This document shows positions 22,720 to 31,768 of a stretch of DNA of 64,000 nucleotides, one piece after another. This stretch comes from Streptomyces specialis (GTDB lineage Bacteria > Actinomycetota > Actinomycetes > Streptomycetales > Streptomycetaceae). The stretch is from assembly GCF_001493375.1 (NCBI RefSeq), contig NZ_LN929894.1, forward strand, positions 362,513-426,512. Reading direction: 5' to 3'. Position numbers and translations under genes: made by a program. Positions within the stretch are counted from its first letter, which is position 1, and each line of letters begins with the position of its first letter. A model generated the notes under the pieces. That model searched no databases and had not been told where the DNA came from. It worked only from the letters and a program-made list of their open reading frames with translations.

Positions 22720-23508
22720 TCACTCCCAGCGGAAGAAACGGGCCGCCGCCGCCAGGCTCGCCGCGGCCCACGCCGTCAGGACACCGGCCTGGGGCCAGGG
22801 CATGGGGCCGCCGTCGCGCAGGACCTCGCGCAGGCCCTCGGCGAGGGCCGTCACCGGCAGCAGTTCCAGCACGTCGCGCACGGTGGCGGGGAAGTCGTCC
22901 AGCGGGACCACCACGCCGCCGAAGAACACCAGCAGGACGAAGACGAGGTTCGCCGCCGCGAGGGTCGCCTCCGCGCGCAGCGTCCCGGCCATCAGCAGGC
23001 CCAGGCCGGACATCGCGGCGGTGCCCAGCAGCATCAGGACGGCCACGGCCAGCGGGTTCCCGCGCGGGGACCAGCCCAGGGCCAGCGCCACCGCCGTCAG
23101 CAGCGCGGTCTGGAGCGCCAGCGTCACCAGCACCGCGCACGTCTTGCCGCACATCAGCCCCCAGCGCGGCAGCGGCGAGACGGCGAGTCGTTTCAGCACG
23201 CCGTAGCGCCGTTCGAAGCCGGTGGCGATGGCCTGGCCGGTGAAGGCGGTGGAGAGCACCGCGAGGGCGAGGATGCCGGGCGCCAGGAAGTCGACGCGCT
23301 CGCCTCCGGCCCGTTCCTCGGCGGACACGTCGATGATGTCCACCGCGCCGAACAGCACCAGCAGCAGCGTCGGGATGACGGCCGTCAGCAGGAGCTGCTC
23401 GCCGTGCCGCAGCAGCATCCGGGTCTCGAGACCGGCCTGGGCGGCGATCATCCGGGCCAGCGGCGCCCCGCCCGGGCGGGGCGTGTGGCGGCCGGTGGTG
23501 AGGGTCAT
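22720..23508 (-). CDS. ABC-2 type transporter permease
   Basis: 262 residues from the ATG at 23508, which overlaps the ATPase stop by 4 bp. Six hydrophobic segments with the ABC-2 export layout: 'RMLLRHGEQLLLTAVIPTLLLVLFG', '[30 protein letters not shown]' (the conserved EKR-like coupling element), 'VFVLLVFFGGVVVPL' and 'VLELLPVTALAEGLREVL'. It partners the ATPase to export an unknown substrate, probably lipid or drug-like. Confidence 0.9.
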   Translation of the reverse strand: MTLTTGRHTPRPGGAPLARMIAAQAGLETRMLLRHGEQLLLTAVIPTLLLVLFGAVDIIDVSAEERAGGERVDFLAPGILALAVLSTAFTGQAIATGFERRYGVLKRLAVSPLPRWGLMCGKTCAVLVTLALQTALLTAVALALGWSPRGNPLAVAVLMLLGTAAMSGLGLLMAGTLRAEATLAAANLVFVLLVFFGGVVVPLDDFPATVRDVLELLPVTALAEGLREVLRDGGPMPWPQAGVLTAWAAASLAAAARFFRWE

Positions 23509-24440
23509 GAACGCAGCTCCTTGCCGGTCAGCTCCAGGAAGACGTCCTCCAGGGTGTGCCGCTGGGTGGTGATCCGGTCGGCCAGCACCCCGTGCTGGGC
23601 GCACCAGGCGGTGACGGTCGCCAGCAGCCGGGGGCCGACGTCGCCGGTGATCCGGTAGCTGCCGGGGCTCGGCTCGGACGCCTCGCTGCCCAGCGGCAGC
23701 GCCGCGCGCAGCGAGATCAGGTCGAGACCGGGGCGGCCGGAGAACCGCAGCACGTCGGAGCCGCCGCCCCGGCACAGGTCGGCCGGGGTGCCGCGCGCGA
23801 TGACGCGGCCGGAGTCCACGATGGCGACGTCGTCGGACAGCTCCTCGGCCTCGTCCATCAGGTGCGTGGTCAGCACGGTGGTGACGCCGTCGGCCCGCAG
23901 CTCGCGCACGAGCTGCCACGTGGCGTGCCGGGCCTGCGGGTCGAGGCCCGCGGTCGGCTCGTCCAGGAAGACCAGCTCGGGCCGGCCGACCACGGCCAGC
24001 GCCAGGGCCAGCCGCTGCCGCTGGCCGCCGGAGAGCCTGCGGTAGGGCGTGCGCCCGCAGGAGCCGAGGCCGAGGCGTTCGATCAGGTCGTCCACGTCGA
24101 GCGGGTGGGCGTGCAGCCGGGCGACGTGCCGCAGCATCTCCTCGGCCCGGACGCCGGGGTAGACGCCGCCGTCCTGGAGCATCACCCCGATGCGCGGGCG
24201 CAGCGCCGGTCCTTCGGTGACCGGGTCCAGGCCGAGCACCCGCAGGTGTCCCGCGTCGGGGGCGCGGTAGCCCTCGCACAGCTCGATGGTGGTGGTCTTG
24301 CCCGCGCCGTTCGGCCCGAGCACGGCGGCCACGGTTCCGCGGGCGACGGTCAGGTCGAGGCCGTCGATCGCGGTCGTGCGGCCGTACCGCTTGACCAGGC
24401 CGAGTGCTTCGACCGCGGGTTCCGCCCCTGCGTTGCGCAT
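23505..24440 (-). CDS. ABC transporter ATP-binding protein (DrrA/CcmA-like exporter)
   Basis: 311 residues. Walker A 'GPNGAGKTTT' lies near residue 40, signature 'LSGGQRQRLALA' near 136, Walker B 'PELVFLDEPTAGLDP' near 155 and H-loop 'TTHLMDEAE' near 190. The C-terminal ~80 residues with 'LEDVFLELTGKELRS' are typical of DrrA-type exporters. Divergent from sufR; the shared upstream region carries an iron-box-like sequence and a SufR-type operator, so it might respond to iron or Fe-S status. Confidence 0.92.
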   Translation of the reverse strand: MRNAGAEPAVEALGLVKRYGRTTAIDGLDLTVARGTVAAVLGPNGAGKTTTIELCEGYRAPDAGHLRVLGLDPVTEGPALRPRIGVMLQDGGVYPGVRAEEMLRHVARLHAHPLDVDDLIERLGLGSCGRTPYRRLSGGQRQRLALALAVVGRPELVFLDEPTAGLDPQARHATWQLVRELRADGVTTVLTTHLMDEAEELSDDVAIVDSGRVIARGTPADLCRGGGSDVLRFSGRPGLDLISLRAALPLGSEASEPSPGSYRITGDVGPRLLATVTAWCAQHGVLADRITTQRHTLEDVFLELTGKELRS

Positions 24441-24491
24441 GGGGGCGAGTCTAGGAACCTTTCGCGGCGGCCCGTGCGCCGGTCCCGCAGG

Positions 24492-24510
24492 TTAGGTATG
24501 CCTTACGTGA
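24492..24510. promoter_or_regulatory. DtxR/DmdR-type iron-box-like sequence
   Basis: TTAGGTATGCCTTACGTGA matches 13 of 19 positions of the actinobacterial iron-box consensus (TTAGGTTAGGCTCACCTAA, from memory), including all six of the first half. It lies between the divergent ABC exporter and sufR. The match is partial, so this is a candidate only. Confidence 0.4.
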
Positions 24511-24564
24511 CACACTGCATTGCGGCTGGTCAGAACGCGGCTTGCCCGTGTCGCCGGAATTACG

Positions 24565-24578
24565 CAACAATGGCGTTG
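24565..24578. promoter_or_regulatory. SufR operator, CAAC-N6-GTTG
   Basis: A perfect inverted repeat, CAAC-AATGGC-GTTG, whose last G is the first base of the sufR GTG start codon. Streptomyces SufR is reported, as I recall, to bind this palindrome. Its place over the start region implies autorepression of the sufR-suf operon when SufR holds its Fe-S cluster. Confidence 0.75.
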
Positions 24579-25402
24579 TGAAAAACGGGAGCGGACGGCG
24601 GACGACGCCGGTGGCCGAGGGTGCCGCCGGTGGACCCGCGCTGTCCGCGGCGCCCGAGGAGCAGTCCGGCACGCGCCGCCGGGTCGCGCGCTCCATTCTG
24701 GACCACGGCCCGTCCACCGCGGCCGAGCTGGCCGACCGGCTGGGGCTGACCCAGGCGGCGGTGCGGCGCCACCTGGACGCACTGGCCGCCGACGGCCTGG
24801 TCGAGGCCCGCGAGAAGCGGGTCTACGGCTCGCGCGGCCGGGGGCGCCCCGCCAAGGTCTTCGCCCTCACCGACGCGGGCCGGGGCGCTTTCGACCAGGC
24901 TTACGACGAGCTGGCCGTCGAGGCGCTGCGCTGGATCGAGGCCGCCGCGGGCGGCGGCGAGAAGGGCGCGGCGGCCGTGATGGCCTTCGCGCGGGCCAGG
25001 GCCGAGGAGCAGGCGGAGGCGTACCGTCCGTTCCTGGAGCGGGCCGAGCCCGAGGGCCGGGCCCGGGCGCTGGCGGAGGCGCTGACGCGGCACGGTTATG
25101 CTGCGGCGACCCGGGGCGTTCCGGCGCCCGCGGGGGAGCAGCTCTGCCAGCACCACTGCCCGGTGGCGCACGCCGCCGCGCGGTTCCCGCAGCTCTGCGA
25201 GGCGGAGACCGAGGTCTTCTCCCGCCTGCTCGGCAGCCATGTGCAGCGCCTGGCGACCATCGCCCACGGCGACGGCGTGTGCACGACGTTCGTGCCCGGG
25301 CCGGAGCACCAGCCGCACCCGGTCCCACCGGCCGGGACCGAGAACGAGACCTCGTCCGAGACCACCGCATCACCACGCAACGCCGGGAGGAACCCCGCAT
25401 GA
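24578..25402 (+). CDS. sufR: SufR, Fe-S cluster-sensing winged-helix repressor of the suf operon
   Basis: 274 residues from the GTG at 24578; an in-frame TTG at 24542 would add 12 residues but would place the operator inside the coding region. The winged helix lies near residues 35-100 ('[27 protein letters not shown]', then '[14 protein letters not shown]'). The C-terminal cluster-binding region has Cys in '[14 protein letters not shown]' and 'FPQLCEAE', with a later 'GDGVCTTF'. The last ~30 residues are low-complexity. It overlaps sufB by 4 bp (ATGA) and heads the operon. Confidence 0.93.
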   Translation: MKNGSGRRTTPVAEGAAGGPALSAAPEEQSGTRRRVARSILDHGPSTAAELADRLGLTQAAVRRHLDALAADGLVEAREKRVYGSRGRGRPAKVFALTDAGRGAFDQAYDELAVEALRWIEAAAGGGEKGAAAVMAFARARAEEQAEAYRPFLERAEPEGRARALAEALTRHGYAAATRGVPAPAGEQLCQHHCPVAHAAARFPQLCEAETEVFSRLLGSHVQRLATIAHGDGVCTTFVPGPEHQPHPVPPAGTENETSSETTASPRNAGRNPA

Positions 25403-26820
25403 CGCTCCCCACGGAGACGGCCCACCCCGAGCTCGAAGGGCTGGGCAAGTACGAATACGGCTGGGCCGACTCCGACGCCGCCGGAGCCGCCGCGAAGCGG
25501 GGCCTGTCCGAGGCCGTCGTCCGCGACATCTCGGCGAAGAAGGCGGAGCCGGAGTGGATGCTGAAGCTGCGGCTGAAGGGGCTGAAGCTCTTCGGCAAGA
25601 AGCCCATGCCCAATTGGGGCTCCGACCTCAGCGGCATCGACTTCGACAACATCAAGTACTTCGTGCGGTCCACCGAGAAGCAGGCCCAGAGCTGGGAGGA
25701 CCTGCCGGAGGACATCAAGAACACGTACGACAAGCTGGGCATCCCCGAGGCCGAGAAGCAGCGGCTGGTCGCGGGCGTCGCGGCGCAGTACGAGTCGGAG
25801 GTCGTGTACCACCAGATCCGTGAGGACCTGGAGAAGCAGGGCGTCATCTTCCTCGACACCGACACCGCGCTGAAGGAGCACCCGGAGCTGTTCCAGGAGC
25901 ACTTCGGCACCGTGATCCCGGTCGGCGACAACAAGTTCGCCGCGCTGAACACGGCGGTGTGGTCGGGCGGCTCGTTCATCTACGTGCCGCCGGGCGTGCA
26001 CGTCGACATCCCGCTCCAGGCGTACTTCCGGATCAACACCGAGAACATGGGCCAGTTCGAGCGGACCCTGATCATCGTCGACGAGAACGCGTACGTGCAC
26101 TACGTCGAGGGCTGCACCGCCCCGATCTACGACTCGGACTCGCTGCACTCGGCGGTCGTGGAGATCATCGTCAAGAAGGGCGGTCGCTGCCGCTACACGA
26201 CGATCCAGAACTGGTCGAACAACGTGTACAACCTGGTGACCAAGCGCGCCGTCGCCTACGAGGGCGCCACCATGGAGTGGGTCGACGGGAACATCGGCTC
26301 CAAGGTCACCATGAAGTACCCGGCGGTCTACCTGATGGGCGAGCACGCCCGGGGCGAGACGCTGTCCGTCGCCTTCGCGGGCGAGGGCCAGCACCAGGAC
26401 GCCGGCGCGAAGATGGTCCACATGGCCCCGCGCACCTCGTCCAACATCGTCTCCAAGTCGGTGGCCCGGGGCGGCGGCCGGACGTCGTACCGCGGTCTGA
26501 TCGAGATCGGGGAGGGCGCCGAGGGCTCGCGGTCCAGCGTGCTGTGCGACGCGCTGCTCGTGGACACGATCTCCCGCTCCGACACGTACCCGTACGTCGA
26601 TGTCCGCGAGGACGACGTGACGATGGGCCACGAGGCGACCGTCTCGAAGGTCAGCGACGACCAGCTCTTCTACCTCATGAGCCGCGGCCTGTCCGAGCAG
26701 GAGGCGATGGCGATGATCGTGCGCGGCTTCGTCGAGCCGATCGCCAAGGAGCTGCCCATGGAGTACGCCCTGGAGCTGAACCGGCTGATCGAGCTCCAGA
26801 TGGAGGGCGCGGTCGGCTGA
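25399..26820 (+). CDS. sufB: Fe-S cluster assembly scaffold SufB
   Basis: 473 residues from the ATG at 25399, coupled to sufR. SufB forms the SufBC2D scaffold that assembles nascent clusters in the cytosol. Marks are '[12 protein letters not shown]', '[29 protein letters not shown]', '[21 protein letters not shown]', '[10 protein letters not shown]' and the C-terminal '[23 protein letters not shown]', plus 'SSVLCDALL' with the conserved cysteine. No insertion or intein was seen. Confidence 0.97.
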   Translation: MTLPTETAHPELEGLGKYEYGWADSDAAGAAAKRGLSEAVVRDISAKKAEPEWMLKLRLKGLKLFGKKPMPNWGSDLSGIDFDNIKYFVRSTEKQAQSWEDLPEDIKNTYDKLGIPEAEKQRLVAGVAAQYESEVVYHQIREDLEKQGVIFLDTDTALKEHPELFQEHFGTVIPVGDNKFAALNTAVWSGGSFIYVPPGVHVDIPLQAYFRINTENMGQFERTLIIVDENAYVHYVEGCTAPIYDSDSLHSAVVEIIVKKGGRCRYTTIQNWSNNVYNLVTKRAVAYEGATMEWVDGNIGSKVTMKYPAVYLMGEHARGETLSVAFAGEGQHQDAGAKMVHMAPRTSSNIVSKSVARGGGRTSYRGLIEIGEGAEGSRSSVLCDALLVDTISRSDTYPYVDVREDDVTMGHEATVSKVSDDQLFYLMSRGLSEQEAMAMIVRGFVEPIAKELPMEYALELNRLIELQMEGAVG

Positions 26821-26896
26821 CCCGGCCGCCCGCGACGACCCGACAGACCGGCAGACCGGCAAGCGTTCGATCAAGAGAGTGAGCACGACGAGACCC

Positions 26897-28078
26897 ATGG
26901 CTGAGGCCCAGAGCATCCCGGCCGGAGCGACATCCGGAGGGGCGATCGCGGTGGCCGCCGATTCCACGGTGGCCACCCGGATGAGCGCCCCGCCGTCCTT
27001 CGACGTGGCGGACTTCCCCGTGCCGCACGGCCGCGAGGAGGAGTGGCGCTTCACCCCGCTCGACCGCCTGCGGGGGCTGCACGACGGAACGGCGACGGCG
27101 GACGGCTCGGTGAAGGTCGTGGTCGACGCGCCCGACGCCGTCACCGTCGAGACCGTCGGCCGCGACGATCCCCGGATCGGCAAGGCCGGCAAGCCGGTGG
27201 ACCGGGTGGCCGCGCAGGCGTTCAGCGCCTTCGAGAAGGCGACGGTCGTCTCGGTGCCCGCCGAGGCGGTGCTGACCGAGCCGGTGCGGGTGAGCCTGCA
27301 CGGCGAGGGCGGCGTCACCTACGGGCACACCGTCTTCTCCGTCGGGGCCTTCGCCGAGGCCGTCCTCGTCCTGGACCACACGGGTGACACCGTCCGCTCC
27401 GCCAACGTGGAGTTCCAGGTCGGCGACGGCGCCAAGCTCACCGTCGTCTCCGTGCAGGACTGGGACGGCACCGCCGTGCACTGCTCGCAGCACAACGTGC
27501 TGATCGGCCGCGACGCGTCGTTCAAGTCGGTCGTCGTCACCTTCGGCGGTGATCTGGTCCGCATCCACCCGCGCGTCACCTACGCCGCCCCCGGCGGCGA
27601 GGCCGAGCTGTACGGGCTGTACTTCACGCACAACGGCCAGCACCAGGAGCACCGGCTGTTCGTGGACCACACCGCGCCCAACTGCCGCAGCGACGTGGCC
27701 TACAAGGGGGCGCTCCAGGGCACCGACGCGCACGCGGTGTGGATCGGCGACGTGCTGATCCGGGCCGCCGCCACCGGCACCGACACCTACGAGCTGAACC
27801 GCAACCTCGTCCTCACCGACGGCGCGCGGGTCGACTCCGTGCCGAACCTGGAGATCGAGACCGGCGAGATCGTGGGCGCCGGCCCCGCCTCGGCCACCGG
27901 CCGGTTCGAGGACGAGCAGCTCTTCTCCCTGATGGCCCGCGGCATCCCCGCCGAGGAGGCGCGCCGCCTGGTCGTGCGCGGCTTCTTCGCGGAGCTCGTC
28001 CAGCAGATCGGCGTCCCCGACGTCGAGGAGCGGCTGATCGCCAAGCTGGAGGCCGAGCTGAAGGCGTCGATCGCATGA
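26897..28078 (+). CDS. sufD: Fe-S cluster assembly protein SufD
   Basis: 393 residues from the ATG at 26897 ('MAEAQSIPAG'); a GTG at 26879 would add six residues. Partner of SufB and SufC in the scaffold complex. Marks are 'FPVPHGREEEWRFTPLDRL' near residue 40, 'YFTHNGQHQEHRLFVDH' with the conserved His, and 'NRNLVLTDGARVDSVPNLEIE' near the C-terminal beta-helix end. It follows sufB by 76 bp and overlaps the Rieske gene by 4 bp. Confidence 0.96.
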   Translation: MAEAQSIPAGATSGGAIAVAADSTVATRMSAPPSFDVADFPVPHGREEEWRFTPLDRLRGLHDGTATADGSVKVVVDAPDAVTVETVGRDDPRIGKAGKPVDRVAAQAFSAFEKATVVSVPAEAVLTEPVRVSLHGEGGVTYGHTVFSVGAFAEAVLVLDHTGDTVRSANVEFQVGDGAKLTVVSVQDWDGTAVHCSQHNVLIGRDASFKSVVVTFGGDLVRIHPRVTYAAPGGEAELYGLYFTHNGQHQEHRLFVDHTAPNCRSDVAYKGALQGTDAHAVWIGDVLIRAAATGTDTYELNRNLVLTDGARVDSVPNLEIETGEIVGAGPASATGRFEDEQLFSLMARGIPAEEARRLVVRGFFAELVQQIGVPDVEERLIAKLEAELKASIA

Positions 28079-28413
28079 CCGCCGCCGCATTCGTCAAGGT
28101 CTGCGCGCTCGGCGACCTGGAGGAGGACGTCCCCCGGCGCGTGGAGGTCGGTGACGTGCCCGTCGCCGTCGTCCGCACCGAGGGCGAGGTCTTCGCGGTC
28201 AACGACATCTGTTCCCACGCGAACGTGTCCCTGTCCGAGGGCGAGGTGGAGGACTGCCAGATCGAGTGCTGGCTGCACGGCTCCAGCTTCGACCTGCGCA
28301 CCGGCAAGCCCTCCGGCCTGCCGGCGACCCGGCCCATTCCCGTTTACCCCGTCAAGATCGAAGGAGACGGCCCCGACGCGGCCGTGCTCGTCTCCCTCAC
28401 CCAGGAGTCCTGA
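28075..28413 (+). CDS. Rieske [2Fe-2S] ferredoxin-like protein inside the suf operon
   Basis: 112 residues. A single Rieske domain, with ligands in 'CSHANVSL' (Cys-x-His) and 'CWLHGSSFDLRTG' (Cys-x2-His). It resembles ferredoxin subunits of ring-hydroxylating dioxygenases, but there is no oxygenase partner. It is coupled to sufD (ATGA) and lies 9 bp before sufC, as in other actinobacterial suf operons. It may supply electrons for cluster assembly or be an early cluster client; the role is inferred. Confidence 0.93.
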   Translation: MTAAAFVKVCALGDLEEDVPRRVEVGDVPVAVVRTEGEVFAVNDICSHANVSLSEGEVEDCQIECWLHGSSFDLRTGKPSGLPATRPIPVYPVKIEGDGPDAAVLVSLTQES

Positions 28414-28422
28414 GAGATCCCC

Positions 28423-29184
28423 ATGGCAACGCTTGAGATCCACGACCTGCACGTCTCCGTCGACGGCGAAGGCGGCCCCAAAGAGATCCTGCGCGGGGTC
28501 GATCTGACCGTGAAGCAGGGCGAGACGCACGCCATCATGGGCCCCAACGGCTCCGGCAAGTCCACGCTGGCCTACTCGCTGGCCGGGCACCCCAAGTACA
28601 CGATCACCGGCGGCTCGGTCGCGCTGGACGGCGAGGACGTCCTGGCGATGTCCGTGGACGAGCGGGCGCGGGCCGGTGTCTTCCTCGCCATGCAGTACCC
28701 GGTCGAGATCCCCGGCGTCTCCGTCTCCAACTTCCTGCGCACCTCCGCCACCGCCGTCCGCGGTGAGGCCCCCAAGCTGCGGACGTGGGTCAAGGAGGTC
28801 AAGGAGGCGATGGCGCGCCTGGAGATGAACCCGGCGTTCGCCGAGCGCAACGTCAACGAGGGCTTCTCCGGCGGCGAGAAGAAGCGCCACGAGATCCTCC
28901 AGCTCGAACTGCTGAAGCCGAAGATCGCGATCCTGGACGAGACCGACTCGGGCCTGGACATCGACGCGCTGCGCATCGTCTCCGAGGGCGTCAACCGGGT
29001 CCGCGAGTCGGGCGAGGTCGGCACCCTCCTCATCACGCACTACACGCGCATCCTGCGCTACATCAAGCCCGACCACGTCCACGTCTTCGCGGCCGGGCGG
29101 ATCGTCGAGTCCGGCGGCCCCGAGCTGGCCGACAAGCTGGAGGCCGAGGGCTACGAGCAGTACACCAAGGGAACAGTGGGGTAG
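28423..29184 (+). CDS. sufC: Fe-S cluster assembly ATPase SufC
   Basis: 253 residues. An ABC-type ATPase that drives the SufBC2D scaffold; not a transporter. Walker A 'GPNGSGKST' lies near residue 41 and the signature 'FSGGEKKRHEILQ' near 148. Walker B is 'PKIAILDETDSGLDIDAL', with the SufC-specific 'DETDSGLD' in place of 'DEPTSGLD', and the H-loop is 'ITHYTR'. It is followed after 4 bp by sufS. Confidence 0.97.
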   Translation: MATLEIHDLHVSVDGEGGPKEILRGVDLTVKQGETHAIMGPNGSGKSTLAYSLAGHPKYTITGGSVALDGEDVLAMSVDERARAGVFLAMQYPVEIPGVSVSNFLRTSATAVRGEAPKLRTWVKEVKEAMARLEMNPAFAERNVNEGFSGGEKKRHEILQLELLKPKIAILDETDSGLDIDALRIVSEGVNRVRESGEVGTLLITHYTRILRYIKPDHVHVFAAGRIVESGGPELADKLEAEGYEQYTKGTVG

Positions 29185-29188
29185 GGCC

Positions 29189-30463
29189 ATGACCCAGACA
29201 CATCCGGGTCCGGTATTGCCGGGCCTGCTCGACACCGAGACGATCCGCAAGGACTTCCCGATCCTGCACCGCACGGTGCACGGCGGGAAGCCGCTGGTCT
29301 ATCTGGACAACGCGGCCAGCTCGCACAAGCCCCGCCAGGTCCTCGACGCGCTCAACGACTACTACGAGCAGCACCACTCCAACGTCCACCGCGGCGTGCA
29401 CGTGCTGGCGGAGGAGGCGACCGCGCTCTACGAGGGCGCCCGCGACAAGGTCGCCGCGTTCATCAACGCGCCCAGCCGCGACGAGGTGATCTTCACGAAG
29501 AACGCCTCGGAGTCGCTCAACCTGGTCGCCAACATGCTGGGCTGGGCCGACGAGCCCTACCGCGTGGACGCCCGCACCGAGATCGTCATCACGGAGATGG
29601 AGCACCACTCCAACATCGTGCCGTGGCAGCTCCTCGCGCAGCGCACCGGTGCCGAGCTGAAGTGGTTCGGCCTCACCGACGACGGCCGGCTCGACCTGTC
29701 GGACATCGACCGGATCATCACCGAGCGGACCAAGGTCGTCTCGTTCGTGCTGGTCTCCAACGTGCTCGGCACCCTGAACCCGGTGGACCGCATCGTCCGC
29801 CGCGCGCAGGAGGTCGGCGCCCTCGTCGTCATCGACGCCTCCCAGGCCGCGCCGCACATGCGGGTGGACGTGCAGTCCCTCGGCGCCGACTTCGTCGCCT
29901 TCACCGGCCACAAGATGTGCGGCCCGACCGGCATCGGCGTGCTGTGGGGCCGCCAGGAGCTGCTGGAGGACCTGCCCCCGTTCCTCGGCGGCGGCGAGAT
30001 GATCGAGACCGTCACCATGAGTTCCTCGACGTACGCCGCGGCGCCGTACAAGTTCGAGGCGGGCACCCCGCCGATCGCCCAGGCGGTCGGGCTCGGCGCG
30101 GCCGTGGACTACCTGAGCGGCATCGGCATGGAGAAGATCGCCGCGCACGAGCACGCCATAACCCGGTACGCGCTGGACCGGCTCGCCGAGGTGCCGGACC
30201 TGCGGATCATCGGCCCGGTGACGGGCGAGGACCGCGGCGCGACCATCTCGTTCACCCTGGGCGACATCCACCCCCACGACGTGGGCCAGGTGCTGGACGA
30301 GCAGGGCATCGCGGTGCGGGTCGGCCACCACTGCGCCCGCCCCGTCTGCCTGCGGTACGGAATTCCCGCGACCACACGGGCGTCGTTCTACCTGTACTCG
30401 ACACCGGCCGAGGTGGACGCCCTCGTCACCGGTCTGGAGTACGTGCGTCGCTTCTTCGGATGA
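29189..30463 (+). CDS. sufS: Cysteine desulfurase SufS
   Basis: 424 residues. PLP enzyme that removes sulfur from cysteine and passes it to SufU. Marks are 'YLDNAASSHKP' near residue 37, 'NFTKNASES'-type 'IFTKNASESLNL', 'TEMEHHSNIVPW', the PLP lysine in 'FTGHKMCGPTG' near 245, and the persulfide cysteine in 'VGHHCARPVCLR' near 380. It has the short active-site loop of group II desulfurases, which work with SufU. Confidence 0.97.
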   Translation: MTQTHPGPVLPGLLDTETIRKDFPILHRTVHGGKPLVYLDNAASSHKPRQVLDALNDYYEQHHSNVHRGVHVLAEEATALYEGARDKVAAFINAPSRDEVIFTKNASESLNLVANMLGWADEPYRVDARTEIVITEMEHHSNIVPWQLLAQRTGAELKWFGLTDDGRLDLSDIDRIITERTKVVSFVLVSNVLGTLNPVDRIVRRAQEVGALVVIDASQAAPHMRVDVQSLGADFVAFTGHKMCGPTGIGVLWGRQELLEDLPPFLGGGEMIETVTMSSSTYAAAPYKFEAGTPPIAQAVGLGAAVDYLSGIGMEKIAAHEHAITRYALDRLAEVPDLRIIGPVTGEDRGATISFTLGDIHPHDVGQVLDEQGIAVRVGHHCARPVCLRYGIPATTRASFYLYSTPAEVDALVTGLEYVRRFFG

Positions 30464-30478
30464 GGGTGGTTTGAGGAC

Positions 30479-30961
30479 GTGCAGCTCGAATCGATGTACC
30501 AGGACGTGATCCTGGACCACTACAAGCACCCGCACGGCCGCGGCCTGCGCGACGGCGACGCCGAGGTGCACCACGTGAATCCCACGTGCGGCGACGAGAT
30601 CACGCTGCGGGTGCGGTACGAGGGCCAGGTCGTCGCCGACGTGTCCTACGAGGGGCAGGGCTGCTCGATCAGCCAGGCCAGCGCCTCGGTGCTGAACGAG
30701 CTGCTCGTGGGCAAGGAGCTGCCGGAGGCGCTGGGCATCCAGGAGACGTTCCTGGAGCTGATGCAGTCGCGCGGGCAGGTCGTCCCGGACGACGCCATGG
30801 AAGAGGTGCTGGAGGACGCGGTCGCGTTCGCCGGCGTCTCGAAGTACCCGGCGCGTGTGAAGTGCGCGCTGCTGAGCTGGATGGCTTGGAAGGACGCGAC
30901 GGCCCAGGCGCTGGGCGACGCGGGGCTGAAGGACAGCGCACCGAAGGGAAGGACCGCATGA
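30479..30961 (+). CDS. sufU: Sulfur-transfer protein SufU
   Basis: 160 residues, GTG start 15 bp after sufS. IscU-like fold of the SufU type: 'MYQDVILDHYKHPHGRG', 'NPTCGDEITL' with the first Cys/Asp pair, 'YEGQGCSISQASASVL' with the second Cys, and 'PARVKCALLSW' with the third. The ~18-residue insertion between the second and third cysteines marks SufU rather than IscU. It accepts sulfur from SufS through a Zn-ligand swap. It overlaps the next gene by 4 bp. Confidence 0.96.
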   Translation: MQLESMYQDVILDHYKHPHGRGLRDGDAEVHHVNPTCGDEITLRVRYEGQVVADVSYEGQGCSISQASASVLNELLVGKELPEALGIQETFLELMQSRGQVVPDDAMEEVLEDAVAFAGVSKYPARVKCALLSWMAWKDATAQALGDAGLKDSAPKGRTA

Positions 30962-31290
30962 GCGAGACCGCGACCACCGCGCCGGCGAGCGAGGAGGAGA
31001 TCCTGGAGGCGATGATGGATGTCGTCGACCCGGAGCTGGGGATCGATGTGGTCAACCTCGGCCTGATCTACGGCATCCACGTCGACGACGAGAACATCGC
31101 GACCGTGGACATGACCCTCACCTCGGCCGCCTGTCCACTGACGGACGTGATCGAGGACCAGGCCAAGTCGGCCACCGAGGGCCTGGTCAGCGAGCTGAAG
31201 ATCAACTGGGTCTGGATGCCGCCGTGGGGCCCGGACAAGATCACCGACGACGGCCGCGAGCAGCTCAGGGCCCTCGGCTTCAACGTCTGA
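30958..31290 (+). CDS. SufT/PaaD-like Fe-S assembly factor (MIP18 family)
   Basis: 110 residues. MIP18/DUF59 domain: 'MMDVVDPELGIDVVNLGLIYG' near residue 17-37, 'TLTSAACPLTDVIEDQ' with the conserved Cys in T-S-x-x-C-P, and 'WMPPWGPDKIT'. Such proteins help mature or deliver Fe-S clusters. Last gene of the suf operon, coupled to sufU by ATGA and followed by a strong hairpin. Confidence 0.94.
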   Translation: MSETATTAPASEEEILEAMMDVVDPELGIDVVNLGLIYGIHVDDENIATVDMTLTSAACPLTDVIEDQAKSATEGLVSELKINWVWMPPWGPDKITDDGREQLRALGFNV

Positions 31291-31322
31291 GCCGTCCCGC
31301 CGCGTCCTCGTCAGTCGTGGTT

Positions 31323-31362
31323 CCGGGCGGCGGCGACGGGGTTCCTGGCCGTCGCCGCCCGG
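31323..31362. terminator. Hairpin between the suf operon and a convergent small gene
   Basis: CCGGGCGGCG...ACGG (31323-31339) pairs with CCGTCGCCGCCCGG (31349-31362): a 14-bp stem with one 3-base bulge and a ~9-base loop. It sits between two convergent genes, so it could stop both. Confidence 0.6.
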
Positions 31363-31393
31363 TGTTCGCCGTTCCGGCTGTCCGTCCCGGCCG

Positions 31394-31630
31394 TCAGGCG
31401 TGGTCGACGAGCTGGGCGTGTCCCTGGGTGCGGGCGCAGTGGGCGCAGCAGAAGAAGTGCCCGTCCTCGGTCTCCAGGCCGTGGCCCATGATGCGGCACT
31501 GGCAGTTCTCGCAGATCGGCGCCATCCGCTGGACGGCGCACTCGAAGCTGTCGAAGACGTGGACCTCTCCGGCGGCGCGCACCTCGAAGGCCATCCGGTA
31601 GTCGTTGCCGCAGACCTCGCACTCGGCCAT
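31394..31630 (-). CDS. Prokaryotic metallothionein-like Cys-rich protein
   Basis: 78 residues from the ATG at 31630, preceded by AGGAGG five bases upstream; the longer open frame above it is not needed. Nine cysteines (positions 4, 7, 31, 40, 43, 45, 61, 62, 65) and six histidines are arranged as CxxC, CxxCxC and CCxxC. This resembles SmtA/prokaryotic metallothionein or a double treble-clef zinc protein. Probably binds Zn or other thiophilic metals. Its place beside suf hints at a link with metal homeostasis, but this is inference. Confidence 0.8.
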   Translation of the reverse strand: MAECEVCGNDYRMAFEVRAAGEVHVFDSFECAVQRMAPICENCQCRIMGHGLETEDGHFFCCAHCARTQGHAQLVDHA

Positions 31631-31768
31631 GGGTTCCTCCTGTCTCTTCCGTGGTGATTTGTGGTGATTTGACGGCGTGTGTCGTGCTGTCGCGCCGCAA
31701 GGATCGCGGGCGGGCGCGGCGCGTTTCCGGCAGACGCGCAGGGCGGTCACTCCATCGGCCGGTCGTTA

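Noticed and set aside
21419..23206. Long plus-strand open frame over ctaA and the ABC permease
   Set aside because: Antisense to clear membrane proteins; composition is that of a shadow frame. The region 21251-21676 has no other support for a gene.
24520..25398. Upstream extension of sufB
   Set aside because: It runs through sufR in another frame; SufB family proteins start at the 25399 ATG, which is coupled to the sufR stop.
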